Origin: Zizania palustris
Taxonomy: Eukaryota; Streptophyta; Magnoliopsida; Poales; Poaceae
Assembly: GCA_019279435.1 (NCBI GenBank)
Contig: JAAALK010000082.1
Location: forward strand, 16,769,116 to 16,833,115
DNA: 64,000 nucleotides
Direction of reading: 5' to 3'
Part shown: piece after piece, positions 20,547-32,689 of the stretch
How the letters are laid out: each line of letters opens with the position of its first letter
Position numbering within the stretch: the first letter of the stretch is position 1
Program-made: the position numbers and the translations under genes
Notes under the pieces: model-generated
What the model saw: the letters and a program-made list of their open reading frames with translations, nothing else
The model's database searches: none
Told to the model about the DNA's origin: nothing

Positions 20547-21022
20547 CGCGCTTGGGTGCTCAAAAGGTTGGAGGATTGGGGGAGAGTGAGTCACAAGTAA
20601 TGGATGCGGTAAAAATCCTCGGTTAATCTCTGTCCTTCCCTTTTATAGCCGCACGACTAGTGCTACTCTTCGATTGGTTTCACACTGCAGGTTTGGCTTC
20701 TGTCGCCGACAAGTGGGCCCGATAATTGGAACGACGAGCAACCGCCGTAAAAATCGACCGTTACCTTTTTTGCAGAGTGTAATGGCTACTTGTGCCGTAA
20801 CGGCTACAATCAAACGACGCGCCATGACGTTTGCACTCCGAAACCGTTCCCTTCCTAACGTGCGTTCACATTGCATCAAGAACCCGAAGGGGGAGGTTCA
20901 AACGCATTGGGCTCGAAGTTCTCGGCTAAGCCGCAACATGCTCAAATCTTCTTTAAGCCTTAAAATAGAAATGTTCCTTCCGTATACTGCCTTCTTCCTG
21001 AACAGGTTAACTGCAGAGAGGC
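20547..21022 (-). promoter_or_regulatory. Promoter region of the antisense gene in element A
   Basis: On the minus strand TATAAAA lies at 20647-20641, 95 bases before the ATG at 20546. D has the same spacing (39876-39870 to 39771). The rest up to the polypurine tract has no convincing ORF in either strand. It contains short CGTAACGG-type words and is the counterpart of 39877-40249 in D. Confidence 0.6.
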
Positions 21023-21038
21023 GTATTCGAGGGGCTAC
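21023..21038 (+). promoter_or_regulatory. Polypurine tract of element A
   Basis: GTATTCGAGGGGCTAC directly before the 3' LTR, repeated in the same place in B (minus strand, 6572-6587) and D (GCATATTCGAGGGGCTAC, 40250-40267). The GAGGGG core is the likely plus-strand primer. Confidence 0.75.
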
Positions 21039-21533
21039 TGTTGGGGGAAATTACTCCATTTTCAGGGCTCAAAGATTAATCCTTCAAAGGCTGAGGAAGA
21101 CTCCGAAGCTAGTGAGCAGTTGTTCGAAGTATGAGTCGCCACACCGAAGGGTGCAGCGGTGCGAAGCCCTAAAGAACCCTCCGAATGGAAGATGGAGGCC
21201 TCGGAGCCGAAGGACATGATTGATGGGATGTCCAGCTTATCCATCTACCTTGTAGTATTTTACCTTATATAACCTTGTTTATGGTACCGAATAGTTTCCA
21301 CTATGTCAGTTGTAATCTAGGGGTAAATAGGTCTTTTCCTTATGCTTTTTTACCTATAAATACCCCCCTTTGTACCCTGTAAAAAGGGATCCAGAACAAG
21401 TTATTCATTACACTCATTCGGACCACTCGAGTTATTATCCAATTCGGAGGCTCGAGGTAGTCCTAAAACGCAAACTCCTTGTTTGTCCGTTCTTGATCTC
21501 AGAGAACCTGTTGGCGTAACATTTGCGCCAACA
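21039..21533 (+). repeat. 3' LTR of element A
   Basis: 495 bp, TG...CA, collinear with 638-1132 with about nine mismatches by eye. It is followed by GTAAC (21534-21538), the exact copy of the five bases before the 5' LTR. Confidence 0.95.
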
Positions 21534-22330
21534 GTAACATACCAGATGTTGTTGAACAAACAACAGAAAAAAGCCAAGGAAACAGGCCCCCATCCAAGAA
21601 ATATAAGACAACTAAAGGGGACAAAATAGTCGAATGGTGGCTTCAGACCCCAGTGGTTGAACACTTCAGACCCCCCGAGTACCCTTCGTAGAATAACATT
21701 GCCCCCTGTTTTCCTTCAGAGTATTATAACTGGAAGGGGCAAACAGACGCGGTGAATGGAGAAATCATCCACAACCTTCCCATAGTACCTCCGAACTGAC
21801 TCACACAGAACGGAGCCAAGATGGATGGACATGAAGAGGCGAAGGAGATGGAGTCTGAAGCCATCACAGTCAAAGTAGGAACTCAGGAAGTCCCAATCCC
21901 GAAGGCCCCCTCGCCGAAGCCCGACGGAGGTAAGTTCCCTAGTCTAGCTGAGGCCAGCAACGAAGCCTGGTCCGATCGGCCAAGCGAGGCCGATACGATC
22001 GGCAGGGTCCGTAGTGAAGTGCCCACTTATGACAAAATGCGTGAGGCCGACCTGGGTGGTATACTTCAGCCAAGAATCATAGAAATAGGGTGGTGGCACC
22101 CGGTACCAAGCCACAACCATCTTGGGCACCTCCGGGCATGTCCAAATCACGGAAAAGGCGTCTACAACGCCTACGGGCACAGGAGATGCGCAAGAAAAAG
22201 GCCAAGGATGAACGAGACGCAATCTTTGAGGAGATCCGCCCTCGGCCAGCCGCAAGATAGGTATGGAGGATCAAGCCAGTTGAGATAACCAACCCAGCTC
22301 CAAGTACGAGTGACGACGATGACTACACAT
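21534..22330 (+). pseudogene. gag C-terminal/linker region of element F
   Basis: Resumes F after the A insertion. The reading frames are broken; the longest is 21821-22288, starting MDGHEEAKEMESEAITV, a Pro/Lys-rich stretch without a domain I recognise. By position it joins the gag zinc-knuckle (1-637) to protease (22360 on). Calling it the gag-pol linker is inference from the order, not from a motif. Confidence 0.5.
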
Positions 22331-25300
22331 CCGTCTCTGAGGGACCCACACCTCAGGCGATGGACGTCAACGTTGTCATGTTGCCCGCCGAATTCGCCCT
22401 ACCACAAGACGAGGCCGAAATCACTCAGTTGAACCTCGTCCAACACAATGCTATTTTTGAGAAACCCGAGGATACGGCTTGCCACCTGAAGCCTCTCTAC
22501 GTTAGGGGTCACATTGACAGGAAGCCAATCTCCAGAATGCTTGTTGACGATGGCGCCACTGTTAACCTAATACCTTACTCTCTATTGAAGAAGCTTGGCA
22601 GGGGCGAGGAAGACTTGAGGAAAACTAACCTAATGCTCAACAGTTTCAACGACGAGAGTTCCGAGGCAAAAGGCGTACTCTCCATGGAGTTAACAGTAGG
22701 TAACAAGACATTGCCAACAACATTCTTCGTCGTTGACGTGCAAGGTAACTACAACGTACTGCTCGAGCGTGACTGGATTCACGTGAATTGTTGTATTCCT
22801 TCCACTTTGCACCAATGCCTGATACAGTGGGATGGCGATGACGTAGAAGTCATACTAGCAGACACTTCGGCTCAGGTAGCATTGGCCGATATGTCAATCG
22901 ACGCCATCCACAACAAAGTAGAGTGTCTATTAGGTAGGTACCTTTCGGATTACGACTTTGTTAGCGTGTCTAAAGGACGTTTCATACCCGTGTCTGTAAA
23001 GTCGGCTAGTGTAGCACGACTATTCCTAAATTAGTAGTCATGTCTAGTAAAGGTAATCTTGATTGGCTAAAGTCTCGTGTAGAGAAATATTAGTCTTCTA
23101 AAGACGGTATTGCCGAGGCCATTGAAGATTTTAGCGAAGTCGACATTGGCAATGGTAGCATTCCAAGGCCGACCTTTGTAAACCAAAATTTATAGGCCGA
23201 TGAGAAGGCTGAAGTAATAAAGTTGCTTCATTCGTACGTTGATTATTTTTCATGGGAGTATAGCGAGATGTACGGATTAAGCCGCGAGCTCGTGGAGCAT
23301 TGGCTACCTATCAAGCCCCCTCGTCGCATTAATTCGGCCGTGTATGACCGAGTTAAAGAAGAAGTAGAACACTCAAAGATGAGTTTATTAGGCCATGCAG
23401 GTATGCCGAATGGGTCGCTAATATTGTGCCTGTAGAAAAGAAAGGGAGCGGCAAAATACGAGTTTGCATTGATTTCAGGGATCTGAACAAGGCCACTCCA
23501 AAAGACGAGTATCCCATGTCGATAGCCGACATGTTGATCAATGATGCCTCAGGACACAAGGTACTAAGTTTTCTCGATGGTAACACTGGTTATAATCAAT
23601 TTTTTATGGCCAACGAGGACGTCTACAAGACAGCCTTTCGATGTGTTGGTTTTGTCGGCTTGTTTGAGTGGGTCGTTATGACTTTTGGTTTAAAGAATGT
23701 TGGCACCACATATCAACGTGCTATGAAATTAATCTTTCATGAATAGATATGAGTTATGTTAGAAGTCTACATAAATGACATTGTAGTCAAATCGGATGCT
23801 ATGGGAAACCACCTAGCCAATTTGAGAGTTGCTTTCGATAGGATGCGTCAGTATGGCTTAAAAATGAACCCACTCAAATGTGCTTTTAGCATGTTGGCAG
23901 GCAAGTTCTTAGGATTCATGATTCATGAAAGAGGTATAGAAATTAATCCTAAGAGGCTTGAAAAGATTAGAAACTTTGTAGCACCGACATGCAAAAGAGA
24001 TGTGCAAAAGTTGCTAGGCAAGATGAATTATTTATGTCGCTTTATATCTAACTTGTTTGGCAAGATCGATGCTTTTGTTCCTATACTACGGCTAAAGAAT
24101 GAAGCCAAGTTCACGTGGGGGGCAAGTCAGCAAAGCGCCTTTGAGAAAAATCAAAGTGTGCTTGTCATCACCACTCGTGGTGAGAGCACCAAAAGCCGGA
24201 ATCCTTTTTCAGCTATACATCGCTGCAGAAGATACCGTGATAGGAACCATGCTAACTCAGGAGGTGGAGGGGAAAGAGTACATCATAACATTCTTGAGCC
24301 GCCACCTATTGGACGCCGAAACCAGGTACGTGTCTGTGGAGCGTTTATGTTTATCACTTTATTACGCATGTCACAAATTATGTCACTATCTTCTTCCTAG
24401 CACATGTATTGTCGCTTGCCAAACCGATGTCATAAAATACATGTTGCAAAAGCCGATTCTAAGTCAGAGAATTGGGAAGTGGGCTTACGCTTTAATTGAA
24501 TATGATTTGGCTTATGAACCGTTAAGAGCTATGAAAGGCCAAATTGTCGCTAATTTTATAGTTGATCACCATGTAGATGTTAATTGGAGTATTGATATTG
24601 CTCTGGTTGAAGTAGTGCTATGGAAACTTTATTTTGATGGTTCATCTTATAAGAATGGCCATGGTATCGGGGTAGTTTTCATATAACCTAGCGGCATGCG
24701 CTTCGAAATATCGGCCCGTTTAGAATTTCCTTCTACTAATAACCATGCTGAATATGAAACTTTATTGCTAGGACTCGAATTGCTAGAATCCATAGGTGCC
24801 AAACATGTCCATGCACATGGTGATTCTTTGTTAGTAGTACAACAAGTGGCTAAAAGTGCTCAATGTTTTAATGGCTTGCTAAATAGTTACTTGGATAAAT
24901 GTTTAGACATAATTGCAACTTTTGACGACCTCAAAATTTCTCACGTGTCAAGAGAGGCCAATTCAACTGCAAATGATTTGGCTCAGCAAGCATCTGGCTA
25001 TCAAGTCAAGAGAGGAAAATTTTCTGTACAAGAAAAACCATCACTTGGTCTCACTGCCGAAGCTAGAAACTTCGGGCAGATGCGAGGTCCGTCGGACCCT
25101 CCGGGTCGGGCCCCTCTGGCCACCGGAGGGTGTTGCGTGCTGGAACCCTCGTGCCAGAGCCCTTCATCCACCGAAGGGCCCTGCGCGTCGAATCCATCAT
25201 GCTGAAGCTTTCTGGATGACGGAGGCCCTCACATGCTGGATCCCTCACATGGTCGATCCAACCAACCTTCGGTAGAAGCTGGAAAGGCCTGGGGGCACTC

Positions 25301-26221
25301 CGAAGTTAGCAATTTTGACACTACTCTAGGAAAGGAGTTAGCAAACCCTCCGGATGTCCATAAGGGTGATTGGAGAATTCCAATTATCCAGTATTTAAGA
25401 AATCCCAATCAAAGAGGTGATCGGAATGTTCGGCAACAAGCGTTTCAGTTTGTGTTGCTAGATGATGTATTATACCGCCAAACTATTTATGGAATACTTT
25501 TGAGATGCTTGGATGCCGATCAGTCCAAAGTGGTTGTAGGAGAGTTCCATGAAGGGCTTTGTGGCACTCATCAGTCGGCCCAAAAAATGATTTGGATGCT
25601 CAAAAGAGCACGACTCTACTGGCTGACTATCACCGGAGATTGTTTTAAATACTACAGAGGGTGTGAATCATGTCAAAGGTTTGGTAATATTCAGTTAGCT
25701 CCTACATCACTACTTAATCCTATTATCAAGTCATGGCCATTCTGAGGTTGGGGTTTAGACTTCATCGTCCAAATTCATCCTCCCTCTTCAAAAGGGCATC
25801 GGTTCATATTGATGGAAACAAACTACTTCACCAAATGGACTGAAGTCGTGCCTCTCAAGAACATGACTCACAATGAGGTAACTTATTTTATCTTGAAGCA
25901 CATTATACATAGATTCGGTATTCCCCAAACTCTTACTACGGACCAAGGTACTTCATTTGTTGCTAAAGAAGTAAGATACTTTTCTGAATTTTTTGGTATC
26001 AAGTTAATAAACTCTTCACCATACTATGCGTAGGCCAATGGTCAGGCTGAGTCTAGTAATAAAACTATGATTAAACTCATTAAGAAGAAAATTGAAGAGT
26101 TCCCTAAAAGGTGGCATGAAGTGCTTTCAGAAGCATTGTGGGCTTGTAGAGTTGCAAAGCACGGTGCTACCAAAGTTAGTCCATATGAGTTAGTGTATGG
26201 GAAAGAAGTCGTTATACCAGT
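22331..26221 (+). pseudogene. pol of element F: protease, RT, RNase H, aRNase H, integrase (interrupted)
   Basis: Protease 22360-23034 has LVDDGATVNLIPYSLLKKLG and YNVLLERDWIH. RT follows with LNKATPKDEYPMS (from about 23480); the catalytic box reads YINDIVVKS (about 23765) instead of YIDD, so the first Asp is Asn. RNase H runs about 24180-24560 (YISLRHLL-type region VIGTMLTQEVEGKEY), then a second RNase H (LYFDGSSYKNGHGIGVVF, HAEYETLLLGLELLE, 24620-25060). Integrase has its zinc region (FHEGLCGTHQSAQ...CESCQRFG, 25540-25685) and core residues (GLDFIV, TTDQGTSF, NGQAESSN, 25745-26060). A GC-rich non-conserved linker lies at 25060-25300. Several stops and a frameshift near 24150. Element D interrupts it at 26222. 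Confidence 0.88.
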
Positions 26222-26718
26222 TGTTGGGGGAAAATGCTTCACTTTCAGGACTTAGAGATTAACAGTTCAAAAGGACTTATCAACTTCGGAGCTGCTGGGC
26301 TCATGCTCGAAGGTGGAGGAGTTGTTAAGCCGAAGGATGCTTCAATCTACGATCCGAAAGAACCCTCCGCAAGATATAAGGCTTCGGAGACAAATGACAG
26401 GATTGATAAAATGTTTGACTTATCTACTTGCTTTGGGTAGATTTTACCATTTTAACCATGTTCAGGGTACAAAACAGTTTCCACTATGTCGGTTGTAATT
26501 GAGGGGTAAATAGGTCTTTTCCTTAGACATTTTTTCCTATAAATACCCCCCTTCTTACCCTGTAATGGGGATCGAATACTCAGCTATTCTAATACACATA
26601 TTCGGACTACTTAAGCTATTATCCAGTTCAGAGGCTTGAGATAGTTCTTAAACACGAACTCACTGTTTGTCTATTCTTGATCTCAGATAACCTGTTAGCG
26701 TAATCTTTTACGCCAATA
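26222..26718 (+). repeat. 5' LTR of element D
   Basis: Starts TGTTGGGGGAAAATGCTTC and ends ACGCCAATA, a C-to-T change from the CAACA of the 3' LTR. CCTATAAATACCCCCC near 26537 is the likely TATA box. PBS GTTGGCGCCGTCCGTGGGGA follows at 26719-26738. Confidence 0.93.
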
Positions 26719-26738
26719 GTTGGCGCCGTCCGTGGGGA
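26719..26738 (+). promoter_or_regulatory. Primer-binding site of element D
   Basis: Same sequence as the PBS of A (TTGGCGCCGTCCGTGGGGA) directly after the LTR. Both also share the inverted-repeat relation to the LTR end (CGCCAA/TTGGCG here). Confidence 0.8.
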
Positions 26739-26924
26739 ACCTAGTTCTAGAAGCTAGTTCTCTACTGCTGACTGCACTTCGAAGAGCACTTACGGAGGGA
26801 GCCTCGAAGTCCCAAGATTCCGTGCACCCTTCGGTAACGGGATTCCTAGTGCGGTTCGAAGGCCTTCCTTCTCCTTCCCAAACCAATCGAAGTCCTCGGT
26901 CTTCGGACCTCTCCGTTACTAGCT

Positions 26925-28355
26925 ATGCCTCCCAAGCGAAGCCAAGCCTCAGGTCCTCTCCGAAGGTCCCCTCGGACCAACGGAGCCGGACCCTCAGCTG
27001 TTCCAACGGTTCCCGAGGGTGTCGCTGGGCGTCGAGTGCCCAGAGGCCCTCGGGCTCCTCCTACGGTGCTCCAAACTGATTATGTCAGTTCCCGAGACCC
27101 GGAGCTACCCTCTGACGAAGACGAAGACCTTCCTGAGGCCGAAGCTACTCAGATAGCGCGGCTTCAGGAGGAAGTGGCTAGGTGGAGGCAAGAGGCCTCT
27201 GATCGCCTCCGCTCCCAAGCCTCCACCGAGACTCCAGAAGGGCCCCAAGATGGTGGTGCTCGCAATCTTCCCGAAGTCGTTCAAGTCCCGGAGGAGGCTG
27301 AGAACGCATCTTTCGATGATGAGTCTCTGCTACATTCGAACTTGCAAAGGGTGCCCTTCGATCCTAGGTTCAAGGCCTCGAAGTTGCACAAGTATTCCGG
27401 CGGGTCAGACCCCGGAGAATTTGCTCGCTCATACGCCCTGGCAATAGAAGGAAGCGGAGGGGTGTGCAACACTATGGCAAAGTGTTTACCCCTCACTCTC
27501 GAAGGTGTGGCGCTTGGATGGTTCTGGTCCTTGAAGCCAGGATCGATCAGATCTTGGGAGCAGTTGAAGAGGAAGTTCGTAAGCAACTTCCATGATACCT
27601 TTGTGGCTCTAATGTCGACAGGGAGCTTATTCCAGGTGAAGCAGCGAGTGGGGGAAACGCTTCGGGAATACTTCACGCGCTTCGCCCACACCAAGTAACA
27701 GATCAAGGGCTTGTCTACCTCTTCGGTAGTCGACGCTGCCCGCGAAGGGGTGCTGAACCCCGATCTCCTCAGCAAGCTCCATCGGAAGCCCGTGTCATCT
27801 GTGGCACAACTGATGGCATACTTCGAACAGTATGCCAAGGTGGAGGAGGGCTGCCTTCGACGAGCCGTAGCACCCGCACCAACCCTCCGAGAAGTGAAGA
27901 CAGAGCACGAAGCCTCAGCTTCTCTGCAACCCCCTCAAGACAATCGCTTCAGCGATCACAAGCGAGGAAAGAAGCATTTCCGTTCGGAGGTGTTAAGCAT
28001 CACACCCTCCGTTCCGAATGCACCTGCCAATTATCAGCTGGCGCAAGGCTTCAAGGCTGGAGCGCCGAAGCCTCAAGAAAGAGTACCTGGCAAGCGCTAG
28101 AGTTTTTTCTGCTGTGTGCATGGCGACAATAGAAGCCATGACACAAAGGACTGCAAGGCAGTGTTAGCCCTTCGGGGTGAATTCCTAGGACAAAGTACTG
28201 GGTGGGGTACTTCAGATCGAGCCCCACCAGCGGCACGGTCGGAGCCTATGCAAATCGTGGCCCGAGCCAGTGTCCCCGAAGCCCCCATGCGACTGCCAGT
28301 GGCCAACATTATGCCACCACCGAAGCAGGAAGACCCCCAAGACCGCGGCAAGTGA
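26925..28355 (+). pseudogene. gag of element D
   Basis: ATG 26925 (MPPKRSQASGPLRRSPRT). The frame is open to TAA 27696, then continues past TAG 28098 and TGA 28353; in A these three codons are sense. Domains as in A: a basic/Pro N-terminus, an acidic-coiled segment, a capsid-like region (YSGGSDPGEFARSYALAIEG) and a Cys/His box CCVHGDNRSHDTKDC (about 28110-28155). The frame is the same as pol, so the sense product was probably one polyprotein. Confidence 0.88.
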
Positions 28356-30697
28356 GTAGTCCTGCCCATCTCCGGAGGGGGGACCCTCGGTAACATGTCC
28401 AAGAGACAGCGGCGTGAATACGTCCACGAAGTAGGGCACATTGGTACGTCGAGTTCCGCGGAAGGAATGCCAGAATGGTCTCATGTGCCCATTTCTTTTA
28501 CTGTCAGTGATGCCGCGGGGGTGAAGTTCCCCCATGCCGACCCCTTGGTCATTTTCACAGATATAGCAGGGGTGGAAGTCAGAAGGATCCTGGTGGACGG
28601 CGGGAGCTCCGTGGACATACTTTTTGTCCAGGCCTTCGATCAAATGTGCATACCTCGGAAGCATCTACTTCCAGCGGCCCAGCCACTTCAAGGCTTCGCA
28701 GGTCCGCCTCTTGATGCTCTCGGCCAAATAGTCCTCGAGGTTGCTTTCGGAGCGGGGCCTTTGGCTAGGGTGGAGGAGGTGATCTTCGAAGTCTTCGACG
28801 CCCCCTATGCTTACAACGCAATCTTCGGGTGACGGATGCTAAACGAATTTGGAGCTATAGCGCATCACAACTATCTCTGTCTCAAAATGCCCACACAAGG
28901 TAGAGTTCTTACTGTTTCAGGAGACCAAGCTATAGCCCGAAGAATGGAGTATGGTCACAGCCAGCCATTGGACCCCCGACAAGTGCACAGTGTGACGGAG
29001 CACGCAGAAGAGGTTCCGGAGGCTTCGAACTCTTCGAAGTGGCTGTCCCTTAAACCAAGCTCGGAAGGTGATGTCGTGATGAAGATAATTTCAATGGATG
29101 GCAAAGAATACCCAATACAGTTTGGCAAGGGGCTATCCCCAGAGATAGCTGCCTCGTTGGAAGAAGTCATCAAGCAAAATTTGGACGCCTTTGCCTGGAC
29201 TGACGAAGACATCACCGGGGTTGATCGGAGTATCATCGAGCACAGCTTGCTCGTCAACTCGAAGGCTAGGCCAGTGCGCTAGGGGCTCCGTAAGCTGTCT
29301 GCGGAAAGGGCAGGCCTCGCCAATATCGAAGTAGAAAAATTGTTAAAGGCTGGCATCATAAGGGAAGTAGCCCATACCGAGTGGTTGGCAAACCCCATTT
29401 TTTTAAGAAAGAAGGACTCGAGCAAGTGGTGCATGTATATCGACTTTACTTCATTAAATAAAGCATGTCCGCGAGACCCCTACCCTATGCCCCGAATAGA
29501 CCAGCTGGTGGATTCCACACCCGACTCCGAATTGCTAAGCTTCCTCGATGCTTACTCCGAGTATCATCAAGTCTGGCTAAAGCATGAAGACGAAGCCAAG
29601 ACAAGTTTCATAACTCCTTCTAGGGTATTTTGTTATGTAAGAATGCCTTTTGGCTTGCGGAATGCCGGAGCCACATTTTCACGTTTAATAGCTAAGGCTC
29701 TAGGTCACCAAATAGGCCGAAATGTCGAAGCCTATATGGATGACATTGTAATAAAAAGTGCTCAAAAGCACCAACATAGTCTAGACCTAGCTGAAATGTA
29801 TGAGAGCCTCTGAGCATGTGGAGTATGCCTCAACCCTGAAAAATGTATATTCGGGGCGTAAGCAGGAAAACTGCTAGGGTACTTAGTTTTGAGTAGGGGA
29901 ATCGAAGCTAGCCCAACGCAGATAAGTGCACTACAAAGAATGGCTCCACCAGAAAATTTGAAGCAAGTATAGAAGCTAGCAGGAAGGCTCGCAGCTCTTA
30001 GTACATTCCTGGCCAGGTCAGCGAAACAAAGCCTCCCAATTTTCAAAGCCCTAAAGGGGTCCAAAAGCTTCAATTGGACGCCGGAGTGCCAGAAGAGCTT
30101 CGATGATATCAAAGCATACCTCGGGAGCATGTCAACGCTTACTGTGCCCCTCCCTGAGGAAACACTCCTCCTTTATCTTACAGCAACAGGCTCCGCAGTA
30201 AGTGTAGTACTGGTCAGGGAAGTTGAGCTTAAGGGAAAGCTGGCGCAAAACCCAGTTTATTTTGTTTCAGAAGCTTTGTCCGGAGCTAAGATAAGATACT
30301 CCGAGCTCGAGAAATTTGCTTATGCCCTGGTAATGGCCTCGCGGAAGCTAAGGCATTACTTTCTGGTGCATAACCTAATCGTTCCTACCTCGTACCCTCT
30401 TGGTGATATGCTCCGAAGCAAAGATTCTACGGGTAGGATCGGAAAATGGGCTGTCGAGCTAGCCCCCTTCGGAATTTACTTCATGGCAAGAACAGCTATC
30501 AAATCCCAAATCATAGCTGACTTCGTAGCAGAGTGGACTCCATCTGCATTTTGGGCTCCGGAGGAGCCCTCCGAAGGTTTATGGACAATATTTTCTGACG
30601 GAGCTTATCAGGCATCTGGTGCCAGACCAGGAGCAGTCATTATATCACCGTCAGGGCAAAAGGCCATGTATTCTGTGAGGCTCAACTTTAAGACCAC
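28356..30697 (+). pseudogene. pol of element D, 5' part: protease, RT, RNase H, start of aRNase H
   Basis: Protease motif LVDGGSSVDILF (about 28590). RT from about 29200 with SSKWCMYIDFTSLNKACPRD and catalytic YMDD near 29740. RNase H about 30120-30530, then the second RNase H (IFSDGAYQASGARPGAVIIS), cut at 30697 by element H. In-frame stops include TGA 28830, TAG 29280, TGA 29811 and at least two more by 29980. The frame is otherwise continuous with gag from 26925. Confidence 0.9.
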
Positions 30698-31065
30698 CAC
30701 TACAACAAAATAGGGAACATCCGTCGGCCAAAGCCGACGGAAGTTAGCCCTTTCCCGACGGAAGAAGCTAACTTCCATCGGCAAAAGGCTAACTTCCGTC
30801 GGCATTTGGCCGACGGAAGCAAGTAGACGGAAGTTAGCTAACTTCCGTCGGCCGCCGACAGAAGTTAGCGCCGAACTCTGCCGCATCAACAGAGGTGCGC
30901 TAACTTCCGTCGGTCAGCTTGGCCGATGGAAGTTAGGGGCACCTAACTTCCGTCGGCTTTGGCCCTAGCCGACGGAAGTTAGCCTTTCTGCCCAAGTGGC
31001 CGAAAGCAGCTAACTTCCGTCGGCTATGGTAAAAGCCGACGGAAGTTAGCTGGTATTTTTTTTTC
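30698..31065. repeat. CACTA H terminal and subterminal repeats, left end
   Basis: TIR at 30698-30710, then about a dozen copies of the 14-bp word TAACTTCCGTCGGC or its inverse GCCGACGGAAGTTA in both orientations, often as hairpins. Such arrays are the binding sites of TnpA-type proteins in CACTA elements. 31066-31352 beyond it is rich in CACATTCACATCC-like words, the reverse of the TGTGAATTTGTG-like region that follows the K gene. Confidence 0.85.
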
Positions 31066-31352
31066 CTGGTTCCCCTACTCACACTCACATCCAACCACAA
31101 TTTCAATCACATTCACAATACACATCCAAATTCACATTTCACATCAAAAATCACATTCAAACTTCACATATAACATCCAAAATCACATCTCACATCCAAA
31201 ACTTCACACATCACATCCAAAATCACATAACACAACTTAATTCACATTCAAAGTCACAATACACATCCGCATTCACATATACCATCCAAATTCACATACA
31301 AAGTCACATAACACATCGAGATTCAATCTAGGTTCACAATACACATTCATAC

Positions 31353-32460
31353 TCACTGATCGCCCACATTTGCGTCGTGGGTGTCGCCGCTGCCTCCCGC
31401 TTCATCCACATTTGCCCCGGAGGCTCCATCCTGACCAGGCGTACGGAAACTCTGATGAAATAGACAAAATTAGAGAACGAACTCAACTACCCTTCTAAAC
31501 GCTAACTTAAGTATTTAGGAGGTACCTCAGGTGATGTAGGAGATAGTGGTGGTGGCGGGGGAGGTAGTGGTTGGAACATGGACATGTCAAATCCACTATT
31601 TTGCTGGGCTAGTTGCTACACATGTTGTAATGTAATCAGTTAGTTCTAAACCTATTTCTGAATACTTTTGAACTGCAACACTCTAAACTAAACTTACTTG
31701 GATCATCGCCTGTTGTTGTGCTAAACAGGCGGTATAGTACTCTTGTTGTTTCCTGTTGTGCTCATCGCGCCGCCTGATTTCCTCCCTCATCCGAACCATC
31801 TCCGGGGTTTCTTCTGAGCGACGACGGCTGGATCCAACTCCGATGGAGCTCTGCGACGATTGAGCTGACTTCTGAGCTCTCACCGCTCTCGAGTCAATAA
31901 CTCCATTGAACATGGAGTACCTGCAACATTGATAGGGGTTAGTTACCATCACAATACCATACACAAAACATTAATAAAAATACTGTCTCACCGTCCATGG
32001 CTTTTGCCACCTCCGCTGGAGTACACGGCCATTTGGTCGACAAGTTCTCTCCGCCAATCATAGTCCTCTCCATGGAGTCGAACCATGTGTTCACCATACT
32101 GCGCCTGCAAAAAACATGTTCGATTAGCTAGACGCAGAAAAATGAAATTACGTAAACTCTTAATAATATCTCACCAAATGGTTCGTCGCTGTCTGGCTAC
32201 ATAAGACATATGGCTGTGTAGGATCGCTTCCTTTGTGACCAGAGGTATACACCTCTATGTCACTTGGCACGTTGCCAGATGTCGCTTCCTGTACATTAGA
32301 AATGAGTTAGTCGCATTACAATGTATCTATAGCTAGAGAGTGACAGAAGGAGGTCTTACCATGTGTTTAGCGTGGCGAATATGTCCGTCAGCACCATATC
32401 TATGCTTCGGATCCATCCCGCGGCATTGTCTTTTCTGCTCGGAAGTCTTCTTAAATCCTT
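31353..32460 (-). pseudogene. TnpA-like (Transposase_24) gene remnant of element H, C-terminal part
   Basis: Minus-strand exons with GT-AG borders: about 32460-32360, 32288-32175, 32104-31992, 31920-31698, 31615-31526 and 31451-31353 (stop TGA). The translation matches the second gene of K in order: VTSGHKGSDPT-like region, then QYGEHMVRLHGEDYDWR (against YSEMAREVHGADYDP in K), SSGGGKSHGRYSMFNGVID (against RAGGGKRHGRYLMGDDAID), then a coiled Glu/Arg/Gln segment (RMREEIRRRDEHNRKQQE). The N-terminal DNA-binding part seen in K (53668-54164) is missing. Hence a truncated, probably non-functional TnpA-like protein. Confidence 0.7.
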
Positions 32461-32689
32461 TTGTAGAATGCATGTACGAATTAAAAAAAGATACTAGTGG
32501 ACTATAAAGCTATCTATATGTCTGCATAATTTAATATTGGAATAATCCGTACCAATCATTTCATTCATCAATTGACAAAATTTAATCCATATCTATCTAT
32601 ACGTCTCTACCAATTAAATTTACCAATGAAACAATTCACAAATAAAAAGCGAAAAAATTCATAAAGCGGTGAAAAAATTACTTTTTTGA

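Larger units (their letters stand above)
638..21533 (+). mobile_element. Element A: Tat-lineage Ty3/gypsy retrotransposon with nested B and C
   Basis: Bounded by two 495-bp LTRs (638-1132 and 21039-21533), both TG...CA, and by the 5-bp TSD GTAAC at 633-637 and 21534-21538. Order: LTR, PBS, gag-pol in one frame (1340-6076), nested B (from 6077), assembly gap, nested C (to 16400), tandem repeat (16401-16620), antisense ORF 2, antisense gene (20546 down to 17369), polypurine tract, LTR. By eye I count about nine mismatches between the LTRs, so it is younger than D. The rest of integrase (matching 34310-35050 in D) is absent and presumably lies in the gap. RIRE2, Cinful and Grande are Tat-type grass elements of this general plan; I cannot assign the family more closely. 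Confidence 0.92.

Noticed and set aside
25060..25300. GC-rich stretch between RNase H and integrase of F as a separate gene or insertion
   Set aside because: No TSD, no inverted repeat; probably a fast-changing linker in pol.
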